From positions 372,001 through 436,000 of the forward strand of contig NZ_PQVG01000002.1 of the NCBI RefSeq assembly GCF_002920895.1: 64,000 nt of DNA, written 5' to 3'. Under the pieces are notes generated by a model. The model was given only the letters and a program-made list of their open reading frames with translations, was not told where the DNA came from and did not search any database. This stretch comes from Flavobacterium alvei (GTDB lineage Bacteria > Bacteroidota > Bacteroidia > Flavobacteriales > Flavobacteriaceae). The translations under genes and the position numbers were made by a program. This document shows, in pieces, positions 54,100-62,972 of the stretch (positions are counted from its first letter, which is position 1; the number at the start of each line of letters is the position of its first letter).

Positions 54100-54225
54100 G
54101 CTCCGCAAAGTCTCCGACTTTGAGGCAGTGACTTTCGGTTTTCAACCGACTTTATTCTAGATTTTTTCTTTTATGTCAGTCACAGACTGACGAACACATC
54201 CTCAAAGTCGGAGACTTTGCGGAGC
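54100..54225. repeat. 26-bp perfect inverted repeat with nested hairpins
   Basis: The arm at 54100-54125 (GCTCCGCAAAGTCTCCGACT and six more bases) is the exact reverse complement of 54200-54225. The 74-base loop holds two further hairpins, TCGGTT/AACCGA and GTCAGTC-ACA-GACTGAC. Just beyond lies GGCAAT (54233-54238) facing ATTGCC (54252-54257). The arms are far more GC-rich than the surroundings. It could be a dispersed palindromic element, a structured RNA end, or a recombination site paired with the one at 53176-53264. Confidence 0.75.
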
Positions 54226-54271
54226 AAATTTGGGCAATAGACTAATGGACAATTGCCGTTGATAATTTGTT

Positions 54272-55126
54272 TTAAATAGATTTATAACTATTTCTATATT
54301 CCAAAGGCGTCAATTTGATGAAACGAATGAACAATCGGTGAAACAAACTGATGCTGTTGAACCCGCATTGATAGCCAATTTCCGAAACGGTATGGTCTTT
54401 TTCGATTAATAATTGGCAAGCCAAGGCAATCCGAAATTCATTCAAGAAAGTAACAAATGTCTTGTTGTGCACTTTTTTGAAATAGCGGCAAAACGACACT
54501 TCGGTAAGTCCAACCAAAGAGGCAACTTCCGAAAGTTGAATTTTGGACTGGACATTGTTTTTTACATACGCCTGGATAATGCTTATTCTATCGCTGTCTT
54601 CGGTAGTGATATTGGTTTTGAAACTCGACGACGACAAAAGCGTGAATTCTTTTTTACTGGACAATTCGTTCAACAATTCCACAAAACGCATTAGTTTTTC
54701 GAAAGGCGGCAAATCGACCAAATCCATAAGCCTTTCTTCTATTTTGACGGCAGCATTGACAGGAAATTTGATGCCTCTGGCAGACAATTCGAGCATTTTT
54801 TTGATGGCGTAAAATTCCGGTTTTTGCATCCAATCCTTGCCGAGCAAATCTTCGTTCCATTGGATAATGACGGCTTCCACTTTTGAAGTTTGCACTCCAA
54901 CAGTTTTCCAAGAATGGGGCAAATTCGTTCCAACCAAAACAAAATCGCCTTTGCCGAAATTATGGATGCTGTCGCCCACATAGCGCATTCCACTGCTGCC
55001 GACAATATAAGTCAGTTCGTATTGCGGATGAAAATGCCAAGAAGCCGGAAATTCATTGTCCTGAAAAAACGAAACTCGCAACGAATGTTCGTTATTATTC
55101 ATTACATTTCTGTATTCTGCTTTCAT
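54272..55126 (-). CDS. AraC-family regulator with cupin sensor
   Basis: The 284-residue protein has an N-terminal cupin domain: SWHFHPQYELTYIVGSSGMRYVGDS near 29-53 and DFVLVGTNLPHSWKT near 60-74. The C-terminal AraC double helix-turn-helix covers about 182-280 (ISIIQAYVKNNVQSKIQLSEVASLVGLTEVSFCRYFKKVHNKTF, then VSEIGYQCGFNSISLFHRLFIRFIKLTPLEYR). It is divergent from the dehydratase-SDR pair across 187 bases. It likely activates that pair, and perhaps the lyase beyond, in response to a sugar-acid ligand. The ligand is inferred from context. Confidence 0.92.
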   Translation of the reverse strand: MKAEYRNVMNNNEHSLRVSFFQDNEFPASWHFHPQYELTYIVGSSGMRYVGDSIHNFGKGDFVLVGTNLPHSWKTVGVQTSKVEAVIIQWNEDLLGKDWMQKPEFYAIKKMLELSARGIKFPVNAAVKIEERLMDLVDLPPFEKLMRFVELLNELSSKKEFTLLSSSSFKTNITTEDSDRISIIQAYVKNNVQSKIQLSEVASLVGLTEVSFCRYFKKVHNKTFVTFLNEFRIALACQLLIEKDHTVSEIGYQCGFNSISLFHRLFIRFIKLTPLEYRNSYKSI

Positions 55127-55313
55127 CGGAAACTATTTAATTATTGACGAAAACAAAAATAGACTTTTTTACACATCATAAAGAGACAATAATACTTTTT
55201 AATGCTAAAATAATGCACGATTTAGATAATTGAGTTAATAATCATAACTTGGAATACTCTTAATTTTACCTAGAATTATTTGCGAAACAGAATAGAATAA
55301 AAAACCTCATTAT

Positions 55314-56399
55314 ATGAACAATACAGAATTACAAATACAGGAAATCGAACTATTCAAATTAGTCAGTGTTTTAAAGAAACCCATATCCGATGCCACGCAC
55401 ACACTCAGCGAAATTTCGTTTGTGGTGTTGCGTTTAAAACTCCGCAACGGAATTGTGGGAGAATCTTATTTATTATCTTTCCAATATTCGCCCGAAGCCA
55501 TCAAAGGCGCATTGAAAGATTGCAAGGATGCCGTGATTGGACATTCGGTAAACGAAACGGGATTGGTGTTTGACAAACTGAACCATTTGCACGAATATTT
55601 TGGTCAAAATGGATTGTTGCGTTGGGTTCAAGGTGCCATCAACATTGCGATGTGGGACGCTTGGGGCAAAGCTTTACAACAACCGCTTTGGAAATTATGG
55701 GGAACGCACAAAGAAAAAGTTTCCTTATACGGTTCCGGTGGATGGATTTCTTATTCCATCGATGAATTGATTGAAGAAGTAACGAATTATGTGGACCGTG
55801 GTTTCAAAGCCGTAAAAATAAAAGTAGGTTCTCCGAATTGGAAAACCGATGTGGAGCGCTTGAAAAAAGTGAGAGCAGCCGTTGGGGACAACGTCAACAT
55901 CATGATTGATGCGAATCAAGGAATGAAATTGCCCGAAACCATCCAATTGGCGAAAGCCGCAAACGACTTGAACATTTATTGGTTTGAAGAACCTTTGCAT
56001 CACGAAAACTTTGACGGTTATCAAACCTTGAAAAACCAAACGGGAATTTCTTTGGCTATGGGCGAACGGGAATTTAACACCCAACCGCTTATCGAATTAA
56101 TCAAACGCAAGGCAATTGACATTTGGCAACCCGATATTTTGAGAATTGGCGGTGTCGAAGCTTGGAGAGAAAGCGCAGCCATTGCGGCTGGATTTCACAT
56201 TCCAGTTTTGCCACATTATTACAAAGATTATGATGTGCCGTTGTTGTGTACCATTCCCAATGGCGTTGGCGCGGAATCTTTTGATTGGATTGATGATTAT
56301 ATCGATAATCCGATGTTGGTAAAAGATGGTTTTGCTTATCCACACCAACAACCGGGCTGGGGATTTAATTTTATTGACGAATATTTGAAAAAAATATAA
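55314..56399 (+). CDS. Enolase-superfamily (mandelate racemase/muconate lactonizing) enzyme, probable acid-sugar dehydratase
   Basis: The 361-residue protein has an N-terminal capping domain and a barrel with the KxK motif (KAVKIKVGSP), metal ligands in MIDANQG, YWFEEPL and MGEREFN, an Asp in WQPDILRIGG, and a His in LPHYYKD. These are the mandelate-racemase subgroup residues. Many members dehydrate aldonic or aldaric acids such as galactonate, gluconate, galactarate or talarate. No subgroup-specific loop is recognised. It is followed after 3 bases by an SDR, suggesting a short sugar-acid pathway. The nearby lyase gene would supply uronic acids. Confidence 0.88.
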   Translation: MNNTELQIQEIELFKLVSVLKKPISDATHTLSEISFVVLRLKLRNGIVGESYLLSFQYSPEAIKGALKDCKDAVIGHSVNETGLVFDKLNHLHEYFGQNGLLRWVQGAINIAMWDAWGKALQQPLWKLWGTHKEKVSLYGSGGWISYSIDELIEEVTNYVDRGFKAVKIKVGSPNWKTDVERLKKVRAAVGDNVNIMIDANQGMKLPETIQLAKAANDLNIYWFEEPLHHENFDGYQTLKNQTGISLAMGEREFNTQPLIELIKRKAIDIWQPDILRIGGVEAWRESAAIAAGFHIPVLPHYYKDYDVPLLCTIPNGVGAESFDWIDDYIDNPMLVKDGFAYPHQQPGWGFNFIDEYLKKI

Positions 56400-56402
56400 T
56401 TT

Positions 56403-57164
56403 ATGGGACAAGAAGCTTTTTCACTCGAAGGAAAAACAGCACTCATTACGGGTGGCGGAACTGGAATTGGTTTGGGCATTGCCAAAGAATTCATCAATGC
56501 CAAAGCCAAAGTAATCATCACGGGACGCCGAGAAGACGTCTTGAAAAATGCCTGTGAAGCATTGGGCGAAAATGCCTATTATGTTGTGGCCGATTTGAGC
56601 CTTCTTGATACTATTCCAGCATTGGTAACAGACATCGAATCTGAATTTGGGTCGATTAACATCTTGGTGAACAATGCCGGAATCCATTTGAAAAAATGGG
56701 CACAAGAAACCACCGATGAAGAATTTTTGAAAATCATTCAAACCAATTTATTGAGTGTTTTTGCATTGACTCGTGAAGTGGCCAAAGGGATGTTGGAAAG
56801 AAAAAGCGGTTCGATTATTCTTATCAGTTCGATGGCGGGATTGTTTGGTATTGATAGAGTTTCGGCTTATGGAACTTCCAAAACTGCATTGATTGGCTTG
56901 ATGAACAACTTGGTTACCGAATACTCTCGTGACAATGTGAGAATCAATTGCATTGCTCCGGGTTGGATTAATTCGGATATGTTTTTGAATGCCATCAACC
57001 AAGACCAGGAACGCAAACAAAAAATCACCAATCGAATCGCCTTGCCCGACTTTGGGAAACCCGAAGATATTGGCAATGCAGCGGTTTATCTTAGCTCGCA
57101 AGCCGGTCGATATGTAACTGGAGTTGTTTTGCCTGTAGATGGTGGCGCAACGGTTAATTTTTGA
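56403..57164 (+). CDS. Short-chain dehydrogenase/reductase (sugar-acid or ketouronate type)
   Basis: The 253-residue protein has the NAD(P) loop ALITGGGTGIGLGIAKEF near 13-30, LVNNAGIHLKKWA near 87-99, and the catalytic Ser/Tyr/Lys set in ILISSMAGLF and SAYGTSKTALIG near 138-164. It ends GVVLPVDGGATVNF, a classical SDR C-terminus. The size fits KduD-type 2-keto-3-deoxygluconate dehydrogenases and gluconate 5-dehydrogenases, but SDR substrates cannot be read from sequence alone. It lies 3 bases after the dehydratase and is translated with it. Confidence 0.88.
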   Translation: MGQEAFSLEGKTALITGGGTGIGLGIAKEFINAKAKVIITGRREDVLKNACEALGENAYYVVADLSLLDTIPALVTDIESEFGSINILVNNAGIHLKKWAQETTDEEFLKIIQTNLLSVFALTREVAKGMLERKSGSIILISSMAGLFGIDRVSAYGTSKTALIGLMNNLVTEYSRDNVRINCIAPGWINSDMFLNAINQDQERKQKITNRIALPDFGKPEDIGNAAVYLSSQAGRYVTGVVLPVDGGATVNF

Positions 57165-57320
57165 TTGGATAAGCTACAAATCTCCAGAAAAAATGTCATG
57201 TTCTAATTTTCCACGGCGATGCTGATAAAAAGTTTACAACAGCTTATTAAATAATTATTTAATACAATACGCCCGTGTTTTTTAATCAAATACACCCTGT
57301 ATAATCAGGACAGTACAGGA

Positions 57321-57328
57321 TAGTTTTG
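57321..57328 (+). promoter_or_regulatory. Candidate -7 promoter element for the second T9SS lyase
   Basis: TAGTTTTG fits TAnnTTTG and lies 86 bases before the ATG. No matching -33 was found. The LacI-type operator of the pectin PUL is absent here, so this lyase is probably controlled differently. The remaining spacer 57165-57414 shows nothing else. Confidence 0.4.
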
Positions 57329-57414
57329 TTACAGCATTTAATCAAATTTACAATCTTGATTTTTTCTAATCTATAGAAAATTTCTTCGTAAATATTAATC
57401 CAAATTATAATTAA

Positions 57415-60180
57415 ATGTCCTCCAAATCCTTATTGTTTTCAATTTTAACCCTAATAGCAACATCATCTATTTTCGCTCAGAATCCAATAGTAAAAATTGA
57501 TTTTGACCATATAAATCAGCCAACTGCCCAAGTAACAGAACCTGAATATACTCCCTGGGTTGTTTCAACATCTCCAAGTAGTTTTACAACAAATGGAGTC
57601 ACATTTAAAGTCACTAGACAAGGACTTAAAGGCGATGCATTGGGAACAAACTGGTATAAGGCAGGTATTCAATCTCCTTACTACGCCAAATTAGTATGCG
57701 ATGGCCTTACTGTAAAAGGCACAACAGCAAATGAAGGCGGTCAAATAGAACTTCGAATTAGTGGTTTAGCCACTGGCACGCATACTTTGCTTGCTTTTTT
57801 AAATGTAACAGATAGCGAAACATTTACCTATAGCCCCATTGATATTTCTGTGAATGGTAACTTAGTTCTAGATAATGTAATTCCAAGCGTAAAGGCAGTA
57901 AAAACTGCTGATGCAAAATCAGTTTATTTAACTTTTCAAGCAACAGCAGGAACTGATGTCGTGGTTTTATTTGCAGCAGAAACTTCGGGTGCCGCAACCG
58001 TAATAAAAAATGTAATGTTAAACGGAATTGAACTAAATACGCCAAACATTTTTAATCAAGCCACTAACCCAATTCCGGCTCACAACGACGAACACGTTGA
58101 ATTAAATTCAGGAAGTACACAATTAGGTTGGACTCCCGCAATTAACTCTGTATCGCACAATATTTATTTCGGAACTGATGTAGCCGCAGTAACAGCAGCG
58201 ACTACTGCTTCTCCAGAATACAAAGGAAACCAACCAAAAGCCAATGCCTCATTTCTATTAAACGGACTTTACACTGGATCAACATACTATTGGAGAGTGG
58301 ATGAAGTTTTAGCTGATAATTCAATAGAAAAAGGTAATATCTGGCGTTTTCGTCCAGCCCAATTGGCGTTTCCTGGCGCAGAAGGTTATGGACGTTTTGC
58401 CCGTGGAGGAAGAGGCGGAAAAGTAATCGCAGTAACCAATTTGAATGATAGTGGCCCAGGTAGTTTGCGTGAAGCGGTTACTAATGATATTGGTCCAAGA
58501 ACCATTATTTTTAACACCTCAGGAATTATTCAACTGAATTCTCGATTGGTTTTGAGTCAACCTTATGTAACGATTGCAGGACAAACTGCACCAGGAAAAG
58601 GAGTTTGTATTCGCACCGCTCCTTTTGGAATTACAGGGAATGATGCTATTGTTCAAAATGTAAGAGTACGCTTGGGCGGCGGTACCACTTTTGACGGAAT
58701 GGGATTAACAGGTGCTAATCATAGCATTATCGACCATTGCTCTATCAGTTGGACTATTGACGAAGCTTTTAGTTCACGTTCAGGAAAAAACTTAACCTTG
58801 CAAAGAACCTTGATTTCTGAAGCTTTAAATGCTGCTGGACACCAAAATTATCCTGCAGGAACCGAGCACGGTTATGCTGCAACCATTGGAGGTGATATTG
58901 GAAGTTTTCACCACAATCTATTAGCACATTGTTACGGACGGAATTGGAGTTTAGGTGGCGGATTAGATGCTAATAATTTCTTTGCTGGGAGAATGGACAT
59001 CACCAATAACGTCGTTTACAATTGGGGTTCTAGAACTACCGATGGAGGAACTAAAGAACTCAATTTTGTTGGTAATTATTACAAACCAGGTCCAGGTACT
59101 GAATTAAAACAATATGCATTGAATATGGATCACGAAGACAACTTTGCAGGAATGCAAAGAGCGTATTTCAACGGCAATGTTATGCCTGGCTATTTTGATG
59201 AATCAAATCAAGAAGCAGGGAGAAGATCCAGAGTATCAAATGGCATTACAATTAGCTATGAAACATTTGTAACCACACCCTTTTTCCCTTCTTATGTAAC
59301 TACACAATCAGCAGGAAATGCTTATAAAATTGTACTTTCAGATGTAGGTTGTACACAACCAGAATTTGACGATCACGATCAAAGAATGATTACTGAAACT
59401 TTAGGCGGAACCTATTCAGCCGTAGGAAGTGTAACTGGTAAAAAAGGATTTCCAGACAACGAATCGGATGTAGGAGGATATGAAAACTATCCTGTTGTCA
59501 ACAGAGTTGCTAACTGGGACAATGATAATGACGGATTGCCAAACTGGTGGGAAACTATCAAAGGAACCAATGTAAATTCAGGAACTGGAGATTTCTCTGA
59601 TTCCAATGCCGATGCAAATTTAGACGGTTACACGAATTTAGACGAATACTTACAATGGATGGCGTTGCCACATTATGAATCGCCAACGGGTGCTAAAGTA
59701 AGCGTGAATATCCAAAAACTTTCCAGAGGATTTACAAGTGGAGTGAATTACTCTGTTGCTAATGCAGTGAACGGAACAACCGCTTTAGTTGCTGATGTTG
59801 TTGAATTTACTCCAAATGCTAATGGTCTAGGTTCTTTTGAATTCACAGTAACTGATAATACGGGTGGAACAATGACACGTAAAGTAAATATTGTTAGCGG
59901 ATACAGCTTATTATCAACAGCAGAAAATACTTTATCTAACACAGGAATTAGCGTTTGGCCAGTGCCTAATAACGGTTCATTTTCAGTATTGATGACAAAT
60001 GATGTTGCGAAAGCTGAATTTACAATTTATGACATTTTAGGAAAAGAAATTAAAAAAGGAACACTTAACAGCAATACGCAAGAAAATATCAACTTGCAAG
60101 CCAAAGGAGTTTTTATCATAAAAGTGGCTGACGCAACAACTAAAAAAGTATTGCACACACAAAAAATTATAGTACAATAA
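57415..60180 (+). CDS. Pectate-lyase-like beta-helix enzyme with T9SS sorting domain
   Basis: The 921-residue protein has a signal peptide ending at IFAQ. A beta-sandwich, carbohydrate-binding-like domain covers about 25-205, and an Ig/FN3-like segment covers about 215-312 (TQLGWTPAINSVSHNIYFGTD). The catalytic beta-helix begins at AFPGAEGYGRFARGGRGG near 322 and includes VTNLNDSGPGSLREAV and TIAGQTAPGKGVCIRTAPFG. IDHCSISWTIDEAFSS follows. This is the pattern of Bacteroidota pectate-lyase-like proteins. Asp-rich loops DNDNDGLPNWWE and DSNADANLDGYTNLDEY resemble calcium/dockerin-type repeats. The last 75 residues (ISVWPVPNNGSFSVLMTNDV to HTQKIIVQ) are a T9SS sorting domain. It follows the SDR after 250 bases and ends at a strong terminator. 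Confidence 0.88.
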   Translation: MSSKSLLFSILTLIATSSIFAQNPIVKIDFDHINQPTAQVTEPEYTPWVVSTSPSSFTTNGVTFKVTRQGLKGDALGTNWYKAGIQSPYYAKLVCDGLTVKGTTANEGGQIELRISGLATGTHTLLAFLNVTDSETFTYSPIDISVNGNLVLDNVIPSVKAVKTADAKSVYLTFQATAGTDVVVLFAAETSGAATVIKNVMLNGIELNTPNIFNQATNPIPAHNDEHVELNSGSTQLGWTPAINSVSHNIYFGTDVAAVTAATTASPEYKGNQPKANASFLLNGLYTGSTYYWRVDEVLADNSIEKGNIWRFRPAQLAFPGAEGYGRFARGGRGGKVIAVTNLNDSGPGSLREAVTNDIGPRTIIFNTSGIIQLNSRLVLSQPYVTIAGQTAPGKGVCIRTAPFGITGNDAIVQNVRVRLGGGTTFDGMGLTGANHSIIDHCSISWTIDEAFSSRSGKNLTLQRTLISEALNAAGHQNYPAGTEHGYAATIGGDIGSFHHNLLAHCYGRNWSLGGGLDANNFFAGRMDITNNVVYNWGSRTTDGGTKELNFVGNYYKPGPGTELKQYALNMDHEDNFAGMQRAYFNGNVMPGYFDESNQEAGRRSRVSNGITISYETFVTTPFFPSYVTTQSAGNAYKIVLSDVGCTQPEFDDHDQRMITETLGGTYSAVGSVTGKKGFPDNESDVGGYENYPVVNRVANWDNDNDGLPNWWETIKGTNVNSGTGDFSDSNADANLDGYTNLDEYLQWMALPHYESPTGAKVSVNIQKLSRGFTSGVNYSVANAVNGTTALVADVVEFTPNANGLGSFEFTVTDNTGGTMTRKVNIVSGYSLLSTAENTLSNTGISVWPVPNNGSFSVLMTNDVAKAEFTIYDILGKEIKKGTLNSNTQENINLQAKGVFIIKVADATTKKVLHTQKIIVQ

Positions 60181-60207
60181 ATCGTTATCCATTTTAAATT
60201 AACAATG

Positions 60208-60237
60208 AGACTGCCAGATAAAGGCAGTCTTTTTTTA
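60208..60237 (+). terminator. Intrinsic terminator after the second T9SS lyase
   Basis: AGACTGCC (60208-60215) pairs perfectly with GGCAGTCT (60223-60230) around 7 bases and is followed by seven more T. It lies 28 bases past the stop. Confidence 0.92.
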
Positions 60238-60265
60238 TCCAAACCACATTCCTAAAAAACAAGCT

Positions 60266-60297
60266 TTGCCACCTTTGGCATAAATAACGTACATTTG
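60266..60297 (+). promoter_or_regulatory. Promoter of the DEAD-box-type helicase gene
   Basis: TTG at 60266-60268 and TACATTTG at 60290-60297 are 21 bases apart, close to the -33/-7 pattern. The ATG follows 17 bases later, so the leader is very short. Confidence 0.6.
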
Positions 60298-60314
60298 CAC
60301 AAAATTTACGTTTT

Positions 60315-61664
60315 ATGACCACTTTCGAACAATTCAATCTTCCAAAATCCGTACAAAAAGCAATCGATGATTTAGGATTCACTACTCCTACTCCCATTCA
60401 GGAAAAAACTTTTTCTGTGATAATGTCAGGACGTGATATGATGGGAATTGCACAAACTGGAACTGGTAAAACGTTTGCCTATTTATTGCCTTTATTAAAA
60501 TTATATAAATTCACCCCAGGTCATACTCCTAAAATAGTAATTCTAGTTCCAACGCGTGAGCTTGTAGTTCAAGTTGTTGAGGAAGTAGAAAAATTAACCA
60601 AATATATGTCTGTTCGCACCATCGGCATTTTTGGTGGTGTGAACATCAATACACAGAAAACAACGGTTTATCAGGGATGTGATGTACTAGTAGGAACCCC
60701 TGGACGTGTAATGGATTTGACCTTGGACAATGTAATCCGTTTTGAGGATATGCAAAAATTGGTTATCGATGAGTTCGACGAAATGTTGAATTTAGGTTTC
60801 CGTACTCAATTAACCGCAATTTTAGCAATGATGCCTAAAAAACGTCAAAACATTTTATTTTCGGCCACAATGACGGATGAAGTGGATACAGTTTTGAACG
60901 ATTATTTCGATTATCCAGAAGAAGTTACGCTTTCAGCATCAGGAACACCTTTGGAAAACATTACACAAATTACCTATCAAGTTCCTAACTTCAATACCAA
61001 AATCAATTTATTGAAACATTTAGTACAAACGAATGAAGATATGAGTCGTGTCTTGGTTTTTGTGAACAACAAGAAGATCTCGGATATGGTTCATACTCGA
61101 ATTGAAGAAGATTTTGAAGGGCAATTTGGAGTGATTCACTCTAATAAATCTCAGAATTATCGTTTGAGCACGATGGCAGAGTTTCAAAAAGGCAACCTTC
61201 GCGGATTAATCACTACCGACATTATGGCGAGAGGTTTGGATATTTCGAATATTACGCACGTTATCAACTTCGAAATGCCAGAACTTCCTGAATTGTATAT
61301 GCACCGTATTGGTCGTACTGGTCGTGCCGATGCTACAGGAACAGCCATCAGTTTTATCGCTCCACGTGAAGAAGAAGCCAAATTTGCTATTGAACTTTTG
61401 ATGGATATGGAATTACCTTTCGAGGATTTCCCTGAAACTGTAGAAATTTCAACAAAACTAATCGAACCTGAAAAAGACCGCCAGCCGATGAAGTTTATGA
61501 TGAAAAAAGTAAAATTAGAAGGCGATGGCGCTTTTCACGAAAAAAGCAAAAAGAATAAGAAAGTCAACTTGGGTGGTCCTGGTGTAACCAAAAAGAAAAC
61601 ACACGGTTCTGTGAACAGAAATATGTTGAAAAATCAGGCCGCTAAAAAGAAAAAAAATAAATAA
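60315..61664 (+). CDS. DEAD-box-family RNA helicase with a DEFD motif II
   Basis: This protein of 449 residues has the full motif set: Q motif in FTTPTPIQE, Walker A AQTGTGKT at 46-53, PTREL, GG, TPGRVMDL, motif II as DEFD at 152-155, SATM, MARGLDISNITHVINFEMP and HRIGRTGRADATG. The DEAD core spans about 1-370. A Lys-rich tail with KKMMKKVK-type and KNKK runs follows. It unwinds RNA duplexes in ribosome assembly or at low temperature. Phe in place of Ala in motif II is uncommon in the family at large, although variant residues occur in Flavobacteriia relatives. The stop meets the inverted repeat downstream. Confidence 0.93.
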   Translation: MTTFEQFNLPKSVQKAIDDLGFTTPTPIQEKTFSVIMSGRDMMGIAQTGTGKTFAYLLPLLKLYKFTPGHTPKIVILVPTRELVVQVVEEVEKLTKYMSVRTIGIFGGVNINTQKTTVYQGCDVLVGTPGRVMDLTLDNVIRFEDMQKLVIDEFDEMLNLGFRTQLTAILAMMPKKRQNILFSATMTDEVDTVLNDYFDYPEEVTLSASGTPLENITQITYQVPNFNTKINLLKHLVQTNEDMSRVLVFVNNKKISDMVHTRIEEDFEGQFGVIHSNKSQNYRLSTMAEFQKGNLRGLITTDIMARGLDISNITHVINFEMPELPELYMHRIGRTGRADATGTAISFIAPREEEAKFAIELLMDMELPFEDFPETVEISTKLIEPEKDRQPMKFMMKKVKLEGDGAFHEKSKKNKKVNLGGPGVTKKKTHGSVNRNMLKNQAAKKKKNK

Positions 61665-61733
61665 ATTTTACCGCAAATTCGCAAATTAAACCAGCTAAGA
61701 ATGTATTAAATTTGCGAATTTGCGGTTAAAATT
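61664..61733. repeat. Long inverted repeat between convergent genes, likely a bidirectional terminator
   Basis: CCGCAAATTCGCAAATTAA (61671-61689) pairs with TTAAATTTGCGAATTTGCGG with one unpaired base. The stem extends into AATTTTA/TAAAATT on the outside. It lies exactly between the stops of the helicase and the lactonase-like gene. A degenerate relative lies at 62884-62940, on the other side of the lactonase gene. Confidence 0.75.
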
Positions 61734-62844
61734 AAATTTTGGTGAAAACCAAACAAACTGGCGAACACAATGCTATCTTTTTACCTGTATCTGTAATCAC
61801 TCCAGTTTTTGAATCTCTTTTAAAAATTACAATGTCATTGGTATATTGATGTCCCACTAAAAGGAAATTTCCTGTTGGATCAATCGTAAAATTTCGAGGC
61901 CCTTTTCCCAAAGTGCTGGTTCTTTGCACGAATTCTAATTTTCCATTTTTCAAAATCTTGAAAACCGAAATATCATTGGCAGTTCCTCGATTGGTAGCGT
62001 ACAAAAATTTCCCGTCAGGCGAAATATGAATGTCGGCAGCACCAATATCTCCTTTAAAGTCTGATGCAACAACGGTGGTTTCACTCACTTTTTTCAATGT
62101 TCCGTCAGCATAACTGAATGAAGTTAACGTTCCATCCATTTCTTGCAACAAATAGACAAACTTGCCATCTTTGCTCAATATCAAATGTCTTGGTCCACTT
62201 CCGGGTTTTACAGGAACAGCATTTTTTAAAACCAAAACTTCGTTCGCGACATTGGGATTATATTGATACAAATACACTTTATCGGTTCCTAAATCATTGG
62301 CCAAAACATACTTTTTATCTGGCGAAAAACACACCATATGGGCGTGAGGTGCTTCTTGTCGACTGCCATTAATACTTTTCCCAACGTGTTGCACCACTTG
62401 CTTCACTTCGCCAATACTGCCGTCATTTTTTTTACCCAAGACCGAAATACTACCGCTTGAATAATTGGCCGTAATCACGTTTTTATCATCGTTAATGATG
62501 TAACAAGGATTCAATCCGTTTGGATTTTGATAATTAATAAAATCTAATTTTCCACTTTTTGAATTAAATCCAAAAGCGCTAACCGAACTTTTTTTATCGT
62601 TTTCACTTACCGAATAGACGAATTTATTGTCATTGGAAACCGATAAATAACTGGGATTTAAAATGTTTTCGGTGTTGTTTTTAAGACTGAAATCCCCAGT
62701 TTTAGAATCGAATTCGTAAACGTAAATTCCTTTGCTTTCACAAGTTTTAGTATAAGTCCCAACAATTAAATTGAGTTTGGTTTCTTGTGATTGCATTGTT
62801 GCAAAAGTTAAAAAACTAAGAATAGCAGCATAAATGTTTTTCAT
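61732..62844 (-). CDS. Lactonase-family seven-bladed beta-propeller, exported (6-phosphogluconolactonase-like)
   Basis: The ATG at 62844 starts MKNIYAAILSFLTFATMQSQE, a signal peptide, giving 370 residues. A longer frame adds an implausible upstream segment. Repeated propeller motifs include YSVSENDKKSSVSAFGFN, VLANDLGTDKVYLYQYNP, GSGPRHLILSKDGKFVYLLQEMDGTLTSF, DIHISPDGKFLYATNRGTANDISVFK and GKGPRNFTIDPTGNFLLVGHQ. This is the Lactonase/YbhE family. The signal peptide means a periplasmic substrate, so hydrolysis of sugar lactones is more likely than cytosolic 6-phosphogluconolactone. No pentose-phosphate genes are nearby. Confidence 0.85.
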   Translation of the reverse strand: MKNIYAAILSFLTFATMQSQETKLNLIVGTYTKTCESKGIYVYEFDSKTGDFSLKNNTENILNPSYLSVSNDNKFVYSVSENDKKSSVSAFGFNSKSGKLDFINYQNPNGLNPCYIINDDKNVITANYSSGSISVLGKKNDGSIGEVKQVVQHVGKSINGSRQEAPHAHMVCFSPDKKYVLANDLGTDKVYLYQYNPNVANEVLVLKNAVPVKPGSGPRHLILSKDGKFVYLLQEMDGTLTSFSYADGTLKKVSETTVVASDFKGDIGAADIHISPDGKFLYATNRGTANDISVFKILKNGKLEFVQRTSTLGKGPRNFTIDPTGNFLLVGHQYTNDIVIFKRDSKTGVITDTGKKIALCSPVCLVFTKI

Positions 62845-62883
62845 AATTATCAAATCTATTGGGCTAAGATAAAACATTTTTTT

Positions 62884-62940
62884 ACCACAAATTTGCAAAT
62901 TATTACAATTAAAATTATTTTAACTCTGCGAATCTGCGGT
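62884..62940. repeat. Degenerate copy of the inverted repeat at 61664-61733
   Basis: ACCACAAATTTGCAAATTA on the left faces CTCTGCGAATCTGCGGT on the right, with mismatches. The composition and order match the repeat after the helicase gene. It lies 39 bases before the start of the lactonase-like gene on its promoter side. Confidence 0.5.
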
Positions 62941-62972
62941 CTAATTTTTATTTAAAAATAAAATCAAAATAC

